Shown here: positions 50,724 to 59,375 of the stretch, one piece after another | Numbering within the stretch: position 1 is the first letter of the stretch | Layout of the letters: the number at the start of each line of letters is the position of its first letter | Source: Nonomuraea sp. SYSU D8015 | GTDB lineage: Bacteria > Actinomycetota > Actinomycetes > Streptosporangiales > Streptosporangiaceae | Length of the DNA: 64,000 nt | NCBI RefSeq assembly: GCF_008065375.1 | Contig: NZ_VJYI01000003.1 | Location: 744,001-808,000 of the forward strand | Direction of reading: 5' to 3' | Made by a program: the position numbers and the translations under genes | The notes under the pieces: model-generated | Seen by the model: only the letters and a program-made list of their open reading frames with translations | What the model was told of the DNA's origin: nothing | Databases searched by the model: none

Positions 50724-52232
50724 ATGGCCAACTACTTCGAGGTCGTCGTGGCGGGCGGCGGCCCTGTCGGACTGATGCTCGCCTGCGAGCTGCGCTCGGC
50801 CGGGGTGTCGGTGCTGGTGCTGGAGCGCCGAGCCCGTCCCGAGCAGGCGATCAAGGCGGGCTCGATGGGCCCTCTGGCGGCGGAGGCGCTGTTCGGCCTG
50901 GGCCTGGCCGCCGAGCTGCGCGCGGCCGAGGAGGCCGCGATCGCCCGCGACGTACAGCTCACGGGCAGGCCCGGCGGCCCGCGTGAGCACTTCGGCGGGA
51001 TCTTCCTCGACCCGTCGCTCGCCTCGGACCCGGACCGCCGCCGGATCCGCATCGACCAGCCGGAGCTGGAGGCGCTGCTCGCCCGGCACGCCGACCGGCT
51101 GGGGGTGGAGGTGCGGCGCGAGCACGAGGTCGTCGGCCTGAGCCAGGACGATCAGGGCGTGAGCGTGGACGTCTCGACCCCGGACGGCCCGCTCCAGGTG
51201 CGCTGCGCCTACCTGGCCGGCTGCGACGGCGGCCGCAGCACCGTGAGGGAGTTGGCCGGCTTCGACTTCGTCGGCACCCCGGCCAGCCTCACCGGTCGCG
51301 ACGGCGTCGTACGACTGGCCGAGGAGGAGAAGGCGAAACTGGCCCGCGGCTTCCATCACACCGACCGCGGCGTCTTCGTCTTCGCCGGGTTCGGCGCGGA
51401 ACGCGTGGCCGCCGTGGAGTTCGACGGCCCGCCCGAAGACCCCCACGCCCCCTTGACCCTGCCGGACCTGCAGGCCAGCGTTCGGCGGGTCAGCGGAACC
51501 GACGTGGTCATCGACGAGTTGATCTCCGGGTTCGTCTATACCGACGAGGCACGGCAGGCGACGACGTACCGCAAGGGACGGGTCCTGCTCGCGGGCGACG
51601 CCGCGCACATCTACGCCCCGTTCGGTGGCCAGGGGCTCAACGTCGGCCTGGTGGACGCCGCGAACCTGGGCTGGAAGCTGGCCGCCCAGATCCGGGGCTG
51701 GGCCCCTGTGGGGCTGCTGGACACCTATACCGCCGAACGCCACCCCGTGGCCGCCGTGCTGCTCCACAACACCCGTGCCCAGGCGGCGCTGATGCGGCCC
51801 GACCCGCAGAGCCGCGCGCTGCGAGAGCTGTTCTCCGGGCTCGTCGCCATGGAAGCGGTCACCCGCCTCATCGTGGACATGAAGACCGGCCAGTCGGTCC
51901 GCTACGACCTGGGGGATGCTCATCCGCTGGTCGGAACGCTCTGTCCGGACCTGCCCCTGGACGGTGTGGGCGGGACGCTCCGCGAACGGCTGGGTTCCGG
52001 CTGGGGGCTCCTGCTCGACCTTGCCGATCGGGCCGAGGTTCGCGCCGCGGCCGCCGGCTGGTCCGAACGGATCGGGATCGTCACCGCCCAGGCCAAGATC
52101 GACGGAGTCGACGCGCTGCTGCTCAGGCCTGACGGCTGCGTGGCGTGGGTCCTGCCGGCGGGAGCCGAGCCGGAGGAGAAGGAACTGGCCGGGGCCCTGC
52201 GCACCTGGTTCGGAGAAGGGAAGACGGGATGA
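50724..52232 (+). CDS. FAD-dependent polyketide monooxygenase 2 (PgaE/MtmOIV class)
   Basis: A 502-residue paralogue of the enzyme at 48508: VVAGGGPVGLMLACELRSAG, GCDGGRSTVRELAG, VLLAGDAAHIYAPFGGQG, and the same C-terminal thioredoxin-like tail (LLRPDGCVAWVLPAG). It lacks the collagen-like insert. GAGGAGC lies before ATG 50724, and the stop overlaps accD. Two related oxygenases imply two successive hydroxylations, or a hydroxylation and a ring cleavage, as in angucycline and pluramycin pathways. Confidence 0.93.
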   Translation: MANYFEVVVAGGGPVGLMLACELRSAGVSVLVLERRARPEQAIKAGSMGPLAAEALFGLGLAAELRAAEEAAIARDVQLTGRPGGPREHFGGIFLDPSLASDPDRRRIRIDQPELEALLARHADRLGVEVRREHEVVGLSQDDQGVSVDVSTPDGPLQVRCAYLAGCDGGRSTVRELAGFDFVGTPASLTGRDGVVRLAEEEKAKLARGFHHTDRGVFVFAGFGAERVAAVEFDGPPEDPHAPLTLPDLQASVRRVSGTDVVIDELISGFVYTDEARQATTYRKGRVLLAGDAAHIYAPFGGQGLNVGLVDAANLGWKLAAQIRGWAPVGLLDTYTAERHPVAAVLLHNTRAQAALMRPDPQSRALRELFSGLVAMEAVTRLIVDMKTGQSVRYDLGDAHPLVGTLCPDLPLDGVGGTLRERLGSGWGLLLDLADRAEVRAAAAGWSERIGIVTAQAKIDGVDALLLRPDGCVAWVLPAGAEPEEKELAGALRTWFGEGKTG

Positions 52233-53824
52233 CCGCGCTGGACGAACGCGCCCCCGGCCGTCTCGGCGACGAGACGGCCATGCGAGCCCGAGTGGACGAG
52301 CTGAGCAGGCTCAAGGCCCGCGTCATGGAGGGACCGAGCGCCGAGGGGACGGCGCTGCAGCACGCCAAGGGCAAGCTCACCGTGCGTGAACGCCTCGATC
52401 TGCTCTTCGACAAGGACACCTTCACCGAGGTCGAGCCGCTGCGGCGACACCGGGCCACCGGTTTCGGCATGGAGGCGAAGCGTCCCTATTCCGACGGAGT
52501 CGTGACGGGATGGGGACAGGTGCACGGGCGGACGGTCTTCGTCTACGCCCACGACTTCAGGATGTTCGGCGGCGCGCTCGGCGAGGCGCACGCACAGAAG
52601 ATCCACAAGCTCATGGATCTGGCCGAGGCCGCGGGTGCGCCGTTGGTCGGCCTGTGCGACGGCGCCGGGGCGCGGATCCAGGAAGGCGTCACCGCCCTGG
52701 CCGGATACGGCGGGATATTTCAACGCAACGCCAGAATGTCCGGTGTGATCCCCCAGATCAGCGTGATCATGGGGCCCTGCGCGGGCGGGGCGGCCTACTC
52801 CCCCGCGCTGACGGACTTCGTGTTCATGGTGCGCGACACCGCTCAGATGTTCATCACCGGCCCCGACGTGGTGCAGGCCGTGACCGGGGCCAGTGTGACG
52901 CACGCCGAGCTGGGCGGGGCCGACGTGCACGCGGGCGTGTCCGGGGTGGCGGCCTTCGCCTGCGACGACGAGGAGGAGTGCCTGGCCGCCGTACGCGACC
53001 TGCTGGGCTTCCTGCCGTCCAACAACCGCGAGCTGCCACCGGACGAGGTCCTGGACGACCCGGTCGACCGGCGCAACGACAGGCTGCTGGACCTGGTGCC
53101 CGCCGACCCCAGCCGGGCCTACGACATGCGTGAAGTGATCGAGGAGATCGTCGACCACGGCGACTTCCTCGAGGTCCACGCCACCTGGGCCACCAACGTC
53201 ATCTGCGCGTTCAGCCGCATGGGAGGCCGCGTCGTGGGCGTCGTGGCCAGTCAGCCGGCCTCCTTCGCCGGGGTGCTCGACATCGACGCCTCCGCCAAGG
53301 CCGCCCGCTTCGTGCAGACCTGCGACGCCTTCAACATCCCGCTGGTCACGCTCGTCGACGTCCCCGGCTTCCTGCCGGGAGTGGAGCAGGAGCACGGCGG
53401 GATCATCCGGCACGGAGCCAAGCTGCTGTACGCCTACTGCAACGCCACCGTGCCGAGGATCCAGCTGATCCTGCGCAAGGCGTACGGCGGGGCGTACATC
53501 GTCATGGACTCCCGCTCGATCGGTGCGGACCTGTCGTTCGCCTGGCCGACCAACGAGATCGCCGTCATGGGGGCGGAGGGCGCGGCGAACGTGATCTTCC
53601 GCAGGGAGATCGCCGCGGCCGAGGACCCGGAGGCCGTCCGGGCCGCGCGGATCGCCGAATACCGCCGGGAGCTGATGCATCCGTACTACGCCGCCGAGCG
53701 GGGTCTGGTCGACGACGTGGTGGACCCGGCGGACACCCGGCGCACGCTCATCCGCTCCTTGGAGATGCTGGCGGCCAAACATCAGCCCCTGCCCGCCCGC
53801 AAGCACGGCAACCCGCCCTTCTGA
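52229..53824 (+). CDS. accD: Acyl-CoA carboxylase beta subunit (carboxyltransferase)
   Basis: Moves the carboxyl group from biotin to acyl-CoA. The 531-residue carboxyltransferase shows GKLTVRERLDLLFD, GDGAGARIQEG-like CDGAGARIQEGV, MGPCAGGAAYSPALTDF and VDVPGFLPGVEQEHGGIIRHG. The specificity position after GGAY is Ile (GGAYIVMDSRSIG) as in Streptomyces AccB rather than Asp as in PccB, which predicts that acetyl-CoA is accepted and malonyl-CoA made. The start overlaps monooxygenase 2; the stop overlaps accE. A cluster-borne source of extender unit. Confidence 0.93.
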   Translation: MTALDERAPGRLGDETAMRARVDELSRLKARVMEGPSAEGTALQHAKGKLTVRERLDLLFDKDTFTEVEPLRRHRATGFGMEAKRPYSDGVVTGWGQVHGRTVFVYAHDFRMFGGALGEAHAQKIHKLMDLAEAAGAPLVGLCDGAGARIQEGVTALAGYGGIFQRNARMSGVIPQISVIMGPCAGGAAYSPALTDFVFMVRDTAQMFITGPDVVQAVTGASVTHAELGGADVHAGVSGVAAFACDDEEECLAAVRDLLGFLPSNNRELPPDEVLDDPVDRRNDRLLDLVPADPSRAYDMREVIEEIVDHGDFLEVHATWATNVICAFSRMGGRVVGVVASQPASFAGVLDIDASAKAARFVQTCDAFNIPLVTLVDVPGFLPGVEQEHGGIIRHGAKLLYAYCNATVPRIQLILRKAYGGAYIVMDSRSIGADLSFAWPTNEIAVMGAEGAANVIFRREIAAAEDPEAVRAARIAEYRRELMHPYYAAERGLVDDVVDPADTRRTLIRSLEMLAAKHQPLPARKHGNPPF

Positions 53825-54003
53825 TGACCATCCAGGTGACCGGCGCCGAGCTGACCGAGGAGGAGCTCGCCGCCCTGATCGTCGTGCTCCTCGCCGGCTC
53901 ACGCCCCCGGCCGCCGGCCCCTCGCTCCCCCGTACGGCGGCCGCTCCCCCACCCTCCGGCACCCCGCTACCGCTCCCCTAGATCATGGAGAACACGTGCA
54001 TAA
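53824..54003 (+). CDS. accE: Acyl-CoA carboxylase epsilon subunit
   Basis: A 59-residue basic protein starting MTIQVTGAELTEEELAALIV, the conserved helix of actinobacterial AccE/PccE subunits, which stabilise the alpha/beta complex. The tail is Pro/Arg-rich and atypical. Its ATG overlaps the accD stop (TGATG arrangement), and its last eight bases overlap the accA GTG start, so alpha, beta and epsilon are coupled. Too short for most gene finders, but position and helix make it convincing. Confidence 0.8.
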   Translation: MTIQVTGAELTEEELAALIVVLLAGSRPRPPAPRSPVRRPLPHPPAPRYRSPRSWRTRA

Positions 54004-55744
54004 GGTGCTTATCGCCAACCGTGGCGAGATCGCCGTGCGGATCGCTCACGCCTGCCGCGACGCCGGCCTCGCCAGCGTCGCCGTCTATGCCGAGCAGGAT
54101 CTGGACGCCCTGCACGTCCGGGTGGCCGACGAGGCGTACGCGTTGCCCGGGCAGTCCGCGGCGGAGACCTATCTCAGGATCGACCGGCTGATCGACGTGG
54201 CGGTGCGTGCCGGCGCTGACGCGGTTCACCCCGGATACGGGTTCCTGGCCGAGAACGCCGCCTTCGCGCAGGCGGTCATCGACACGGGACTGACCTGGAT
54301 CGGCCCGCCCCCGTCGGCGATCCGGCTGCTCGGCGACAAGGTGAGCGCCAGGGAGATCGCCCGTGCTGTCGGTGCCCCGCTCGTACCCGGCACGCCGGGA
54401 CCGGTGTCCAGCGCGGAGGAGGTGCTCGCCTTCGCCCGCGAGCACGGGCTGCCGGTGGCGATCAAGGCGGCGCACGGCGGCGGCGGGCGGGGAATGAAGG
54501 TGGCCAGGACGGCCGAGGAGATCCCTGCGCTGTACGAGTCCGCGGTGCGCGAGGCCGCGGCGGCCTTCGGACGGGGCGAATGCTTCGTCGAGCGCTATCT
54601 CGACCGGCCCAGGCACGTGGAGACCCAGTGCCTGGCCGACGGTCAGGGCACGGTGACGGTGGTCTCCACGCGGGACTGCACCCTGCAGCGGCGCCACCAG
54701 AAGCTCGTGGAAGAGGCGCCCGCGCCGTTCCTGTCCGCCGATCAGACGCGGGTGCTCACCACCGCGTCCAAGGCGATCTTGAAGGCGGCCGGTTACGCCG
54801 GCGCGGGCACCTGCGAGTTCCTGGTGGGAGCCGACGGAACCGTCACGTTCCTGGAGGTGAACACCCGGCTGCAGGTCGAGCATCCGGTGACCGAGGAAGT
54901 GTCCGGTATCGATTTGGTCCGCGAGCAGCTCCGCATCGCCGCGGGCGGTCGCCTCGACGACGGCGACCCGCCGGCACGCGGGCACTCCATCGAGTTCCGG
55001 ATCAACGCCGAGGACCCGGGACGCGGCTTCCTGCCCGCGCCCGGCACCCTCACCCGCTTGCGGCTGCCCACCGGGCCGGGCGTACGCGTCGACCTCGGCT
55101 ACGACGAGGGAATGACCGTGCCGCAGGCCTTCGACTCGCTCGTCGCCAAGGTGATCGTCACCGGTCGTGACCGGGTCGAGGCGCTGGCCCGTGCCCGGCG
55201 GGTGCTCGGCCACTGCGAGATCGAGGGCATGCCCACCGTTCTGCCGTTCCACCGGGCGGTCCTCGACGATCCGGCGTTCGCGCCCGCCGACCCGGCCGAA
55301 CCGTTCACCGTGCACACCAGGTGGATCGAGACGGAGTTCATCAACCTGATTCCGCCTTACGACGCGGAGGCCGCGCACCAGGCCCCTGCCGAGCGGGACC
55401 AGCTCACCGTCGAGGTGGCCGGCCGGCGGGTCTCGGTGTCGCTGCCCGCCGGATTCTCGGCGCCGGCCGCGCCCGCGCGGCAGAGCGAGACACGGCGCCG
55501 CAGGCCGGGACGTAGACCGATGGCAGGCGGGGACGCCCTGGTGAGCCCCATGCAGGGAACCGTCGTACGGGTGTTCGTCTCCGACGGGGACCCCATTCAG
55601 GAAGGAGACAAGGTCCTGATCCTGGAGGCCATGAAGATGGAGCAGCCGCTGACCGCCCACAAGGCCGGCGTGATCAGGGGCTTGGCCGCCGAAGTGGGCC
55701 AGACGGTCGCGGGTGGCGCGGTCTTGTGCGAGATCGTCGCCTGA
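53996..55744 (+). CDS. accA: Acyl-CoA carboxylase alpha subunit (biotin carboxylase + BCCP)
   Basis: A 582-residue fused subunit. The biotin carboxylase part begins HKVLIANRGEIAVRI, has the ATP-grasp loop HGGGGRGMKVA, and EVNTRLQVEHPVTEEVSG. The C-terminal BCCP domain carries biotinyl Lys547 in ILEAMKMEQPL. GTG 53996 follows GGAG. It ends two bases from the stop of the convergent AfsR-like gene, marking the end of the core operon. With AccD/AccE it forms a complete carboxylase for malonyl-CoA. Confidence 0.95.
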   Translation: MHKVLIANRGEIAVRIAHACRDAGLASVAVYAEQDLDALHVRVADEAYALPGQSAAETYLRIDRLIDVAVRAGADAVHPGYGFLAENAAFAQAVIDTGLTWIGPPPSAIRLLGDKVSAREIARAVGAPLVPGTPGPVSSAEEVLAFAREHGLPVAIKAAHGGGGRGMKVARTAEEIPALYESAVREAAAAFGRGECFVERYLDRPRHVETQCLADGQGTVTVVSTRDCTLQRRHQKLVEEAPAPFLSADQTRVLTTASKAILKAAGYAGAGTCEFLVGADGTVTFLEVNTRLQVEHPVTEEVSGIDLVREQLRIAAGGRLDDGDPPARGHSIEFRINAEDPGRGFLPAPGTLTRLRLPTGPGVRVDLGYDEGMTVPQAFDSLVAKVIVTGRDRVEALARARRVLGHCEIEGMPTVLPFHRAVLDDPAFAPADPAEPFTVHTRWIETEFINLIPPYDAEAAHQAPAERDQLTVEVAGRRVSVSLPAGFSAPAAPARQSETRRRRPGRRPMAGGDALVSPMQGTVVRVFVSDGDPIQEGDKVLILEAMKMEQPLTAHKAGVIRGLAAEVGQTVAGGAVLCEIVA

Positions 55745-55746
55745 CC

Positions 55747-58700
55747 CTAAGCCTTCGACCGGCCGTACGCGATGAGTTCCTCGCGGTCCATCGCCCGGCC
55801 GCGGGCGAAGAGGCGGTCGAGGGCGGCCTGCCCGAGCCGGTCCGCCACGGCCCGCGTGATGGCGGAGAGATCCGCACGCGACAGCCCCGGCCCCGGCGCC
55901 ATGGCCGCGGCGCCGCCGAGCAGCACCGCGGCGCGGTCATGGTCTCCGCGCCGGGCGGCGAGGTCGGCCAGACCGACCAGAACGGCGCCGATCACGGGCA
56001 CGTCCTCGCTGCCGACGGCCGTGCCGAGCGCCTGATGGTGCGACTCCTCCGCCTCGTCCAGCCGGCCTCCTGTGGCGTGGAGCAGGCCCAGCGACGTCAT
56101 CACGAGCGCACGCAGCTCCATGAGCTCGAGGTCGGTGCCGTCGAGGATGCCGGCGGCGGCCGTCAGATGCTCGCGCGCCTGCTCGAGATCGCCTGCGCGA
56201 CGGGCGTGGTTGCCCAGGAGCAGGTGCACGCCGGCGACCGTGGCCGGTTGGCCCAGGTCCTGGGCGAGGTCACGCGCCTCGTACAGGTTGGCCAGGCCCG
56301 CCTCGGTCTCACCGTCCTCCAGCTGAATGGTGGCCAGGTGATAAAGGAGGCCGGGACGCTCGTGACGGGCGCCCAGCTCGTCGGACAGCCGCAGGGCGTC
56401 GGCGTACGCCGTGCGGGCGCGGTCGTATTCGCCTCGGCCGGAGACGATCTCGGCCAGAGCGCGCAGCGCCGAGGCCATGCCCCATCTGTCCCCCACCGAA
56501 CGGAACGCCGTGAGCGCACCGTCGAAGTCCGCTACTGCCTGCTGGTCGGCGTCGTCCAGCCGGCGCATGCCCCGCCACAACAGCGCGGTCGCCCGGGTCC
56601 AGGCGTCAGGGTCGTCGGCGTGCCGGGAGACGAGCTCCACGAAATGCCCGGTCCGCTCCCTCACCGCGAGGGCGAGGGCGGGCTCGGCCAAGGTGAGATA
56701 CGGATGGTGACCGGGCTCGCCGCGAGCCTGCCACTCGCTGACGGCCGCACGCGCCCGCTCCGCCAGTTCCGGGCTGCGGCCGAGGTCCAGCCCGCCGAGC
56801 AGGAGGGCCAGCACGGTGGCCCCCGCGGGCGCGGCCGCCTTCACCGCCAGCGCCTGCCTGGCCCACTCCGCGCCCTCGCCACGCGACCCGGTCAGCCGCC
56901 AGTACCAGCCGAGTGCGGCCACCAGCCGGACGGCGGTCCCGGCGTCGTGGGTCTCGATCGCGTGGCGCAGCGCGGCACGTAAGTTGTCGTGCTCGGCAGT
57001 GAGCCGGGCCAGCCAGCTCACCTGGTCCCGGCCACGTAAGCAGGGTTCGGCGCGCTCGGCCAGCGCCAGGAAGTGCGCGGCGTGCGCCCGCCGCAGCCGC
57101 TCCTTCTCCCCGGACTCGTCGAGCCGCTCCAAGGCGTAGAGACGTACTGTCTCCAGCATGCGGTAGCGGACGCCGGCGGGCTCTCGCGACACGTGCAGCA
57201 GGGACTTGTCGGCCAGCACACCGAGCAGCGGCAACACATCCGCACCCGCCACATGCTCCGCCGACTCCAGCGTCGCTCCGCCCGCGAACACCGACAACCG
57301 CCGCAGCAGGGCCTGCTCCGGCGAAGCCAGCAGTTCCCAGCTCCAGTCCACGACCGCACGGAGCGTCTGGTGGCGGGGGAACGCCGTACGACTGCCTCCG
57401 ACGAGGAGGCGAAACCGGTCATCGAGGCGTTCGGCGAGCTGTTCGACGGACAGCACGCGCATCTGAGCCGCCGCCAGCTCGATGGCCAGCGGCATCCCAT
57501 CCAGTCTGCGGCAGATCCGCACCACGTCCGCGACGTTGCGCTCGGAGACCGTGAAACCGGGCACCATCGCGGCGGCGCGGTCGGCGAACAGCCGCACGGC
57601 GGGGGCGTCGAGTGCCTCCGCGAGCCGTGTCGCGTCGGACGGCACCAGGAGTGGCGGCACCGGGGCGAGTCTCTCCCCCGCGATGTTCAGCGACTCCCGG
57701 CTGGTGGCCAGCAGCCGGAGTCCGCCGCAGGAGCCCAGGAGCGCCTCGGCCAGCCGGGCGACCTCCTCGATCACGTGCTCGCAGTTGTCGAGGATGAGCA
57801 ACATCCGCCGGGAGGCCAGCACGGTCACGAGATGGTCGAGGTCGAAGGCAGGGGGTTCGCCGTCACGCACGCCGGTCAGCAGGATTCCCTCCGGCGGCTG
57901 CAGGACCGCGGCCATGGTCCGCGGAATGTCCGCCGGATCGGTGACCGCGGCCAGTTCCACCAGCCAGACCTCGTCCCGCGTCCGCTGGAGCGCCCGCGCG
58001 CCCACTTCCCTGGCCAGTCGCGTCTTGCCCGATCCACCCGGGCCCACCAGAGTGACCAGGCGATGTTCCGCCAGGCAGCGCTCAACCAGCTCCACCTCGA
58101 CGTCACGGCCCACGAACGACGTGAGCGCCGCCCGCAGGTTGGTGCGCCTCTTCTGGCGAGTGCCGCCCCGTACGAGGGCGTCGCGCCGGAGCACGGCCAG
58201 GTAGGTCGTCTCCAGCTCGGGCGAGGGATCGACGCCCAGCTCCTCCGCCAGGGCCCGTTTGGTCTGCTCGTAGACCTCGAGGGCAGTCACCTGCCGGTCG
58301 GCCGCGTACAGGGCGCGCATCTGGAGTGCGCGCAGCCGTTCGTCCAGCGGATGGGCGGCGGCGAGCGCCTCCAGCTCGGGCAGCAGGCTCGCATGGCGGC
58401 CCAGGGCGAGGTCGGCCTCGATCCGGTCTTTGGTGGCCGACAGCCGCAGCTCGCCCAGCCGCGCGATGGCGCCCTGGGCGAACGCCGCGTCGGCGACGTC
58501 GAGCAGTGCGGGACCGCGCCACAGCTCGAGGGCCGGGCCGAGCAGTTCGGCGGCGCGGGAGAAATCCTTCTCGGCGAGCGCGGCCTGGCCGGCGGCGGCC
58601 AGGCGCTCGAACCGATGGGCGTCGAGGTCGTCGGGCTCGGCCGCCAGCAGGTAGCCGCCGAGCCGGGAATCGATCTTGTCGCGGCCGATGGCCGAGCGCA

Positions 58701-58905
58701 GCCGCGACACCAGGGAGTGCAGCGCGTTGACCGCGTCGACCGGCGCCTCGTCGCCCCATAACTCGTTGATCAGCCGGTCGGCCGGGATCACCTGGCCGAC
58801 GTTCAGGCCGAGCATGATGAGCAGTGCTCGGAGCCGGGCGCCCCTGACCTCGATCAGCCGGCCGTCCCGCCGCACCTCGAGAGGACCCAGGATCCGAAAC
58901 TCCAC
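55747..58905 (-). CDS. AfsR/SARP-like large regulator (DNA-binding, BTAD, NB-ARC, TPR)
   Basis: A 1052-residue regulator. Residues 1-250 are an OmpR-type winged helix plus BTAD (FRILGPLEVRRDGRLIEV, HSLVSRLRSAIGRDKID, ELGVDPSPELETTYL). An NTPase domain follows with Walker A VGPGGSGKTRLA and LLILDNCEHVIEEVARL as Walker B, then a winged-helix/TPR region to the end (AADEP-like helical repeats such as VAGVHLLLGNHARRAGDLEQA). AfsR-like proteins integrate signals and activate pathway genes. It lies between the core operon and the starter-unit genes, transcribed leftward just after ACP2. Confidence 0.93.
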   Translation of the reverse strand: MEFRILGPLEVRRDGRLIEVRGARLRALLIMLGLNVGQVIPADRLINELWGDEAPVDAVNALHSLVSRLRSAIGRDKIDSRLGGYLLAAEPDDLDAHRFERLAAAGQAALAEKDFSRAAELLGPALELWRGPALLDVADAAFAQGAIARLGELRLSATKDRIEADLALGRHASLLPELEALAAAHPLDERLRALQMRALYAADRQVTALEVYEQTKRALAEELGVDPSPELETTYLAVLRRDALVRGGTRQKRRTNLRAALTSFVGRDVEVELVERCLAEHRLVTLVGPGGSGKTRLAREVGARALQRTRDEVWLVELAAVTDPADIPRTMAAVLQPPEGILLTGVRDGEPPAFDLDHLVTVLASRRMLLILDNCEHVIEEVARLAEALLGSCGGLRLLATSRESLNIAGERLAPVPPLLVPSDATRLAEALDAPAVRLFADRAAAMVPGFTVSERNVADVVRICRRLDGMPLAIELAAAQMRVLSVEQLAERLDDRFRLLVGGSRTAFPRHQTLRAVVDWSWELLASPEQALLRRLSVFAGGATLESAEHVAGADVLPLLGVLADKSLLHVSREPAGVRYRMLETVRLYALERLDESGEKERLRRAHAAHFLALAERAEPCLRGRDQVSWLARLTAEHDNLRAALRHAIETHDAGTAVRLVAALGWYWRLTGSRGEGAEWARQALAVKAAAPAGATVLALLLGGLDLGRSPELAERARAAVSEWQARGEPGHHPYLTLAEPALALAVRERTGHFVELVSRHADDPDAWTRATALLWRGMRRLDDADQQAVADFDGALTAFRSVGDRWGMASALRALAEIVSGRGEYDRARTAYADALRLSDELGARHERPGLLYHLATIQLEDGETEAGLANLYEARDLAQDLGQPATVAGVHLLLGNHARRAGDLEQAREHLTAAAGILDGTDLELMELRALVMTSLGLLHATGGRLDEAEESHHQALGTAVGSEDVPVIGAVLVGLADLAARRGDHDRAAVLLGGAAAMAPGPGLSRADLSAITRAVADRLGQAALDRLFARGRAMDREELIAYGRSKA

Positions 58906-58975
58906 AGGGCGACTTTAGCTCGGCTTCGGCCATCCGAGCGATCATGGGGATGAGCCGGCGCCATCGGTCCGATGG

Positions 58976-59236
58976 TCAGGATGCCGCCGTGGCCAGCCTC
59001 TCGTTCACGTAGTCCAGCGCCGCGCGAGGGGAGAGCATGCGGTCGATGTCCTCGTCTGGGATGGGCAGGCCGAGCTGCTCCTGAAGCACCATGGCGACCT
59101 CGTATCTGGCCAGGGAGTCCAGGCCGAGCTCGTCGAAGGACACGTCGGCGGTCTCCAGGGTGAGCTCGGCCGCCTCCGCGGTGCCGAGACAGCTGCTGAC
59201 GACGCGCTTCAGGTCGTCGAATGTGAACTCCTTCAT
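58976..59236 (-). CDS. Second acyl carrier protein (starter-unit ACP)
   Basis: An 86-residue ACP with Ser41 in ELGLDSLARYE as the phosphopantetheine site; it begins MKEFTFDDLKRVVSSCLG. A second ACP divergent from a KSIII gene matches the priming modules of R1128 (ZhuG) and related clusters, where it carries the non-acetate starter separate from the elongation ACP. The start at 59236 has only a weak ribosome site; longer frames upstream are not ACP-like. It shares the SARP box region with KSIII. Confidence 0.9.
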   Translation of the reverse strand: MKEFTFDDLKRVVSSCLGTAEAAELTLETADVSFDELGLDSLARYEVAMVLQEQLGLPIPDEDIDRMLSPRAALDYVNERLATAAS

Positions 59237-59271
59237 GCCGGTCAAGATGACGCGCAGCCTTGGAAGAATCC

Positions 59272-59289
59272 TCGAGAAGGGCTCGAGGC
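59272..59289. promoter_or_regulatory. SARP box between ACP2 and KSIII
   Basis: TCGAGAA (59272-59278) and TCGAGGC (59283-59289) are 11 bp apart on the plus strand. Because TCGA is palindromic, the minus strand also shows TCGAGCC and TCGAGGA at the same spacing, so one element could serve both divergent genes. Confidence 0.8.
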
Positions 59290-59375
59290 CGTCGCTTCCA
59301 GCGGTCTTTGAGCTGCTTTCCACCGAGCCTGGCAAGCATGGTCCGGACACCGACGCAAGGAGGTCCGAGACTGCC

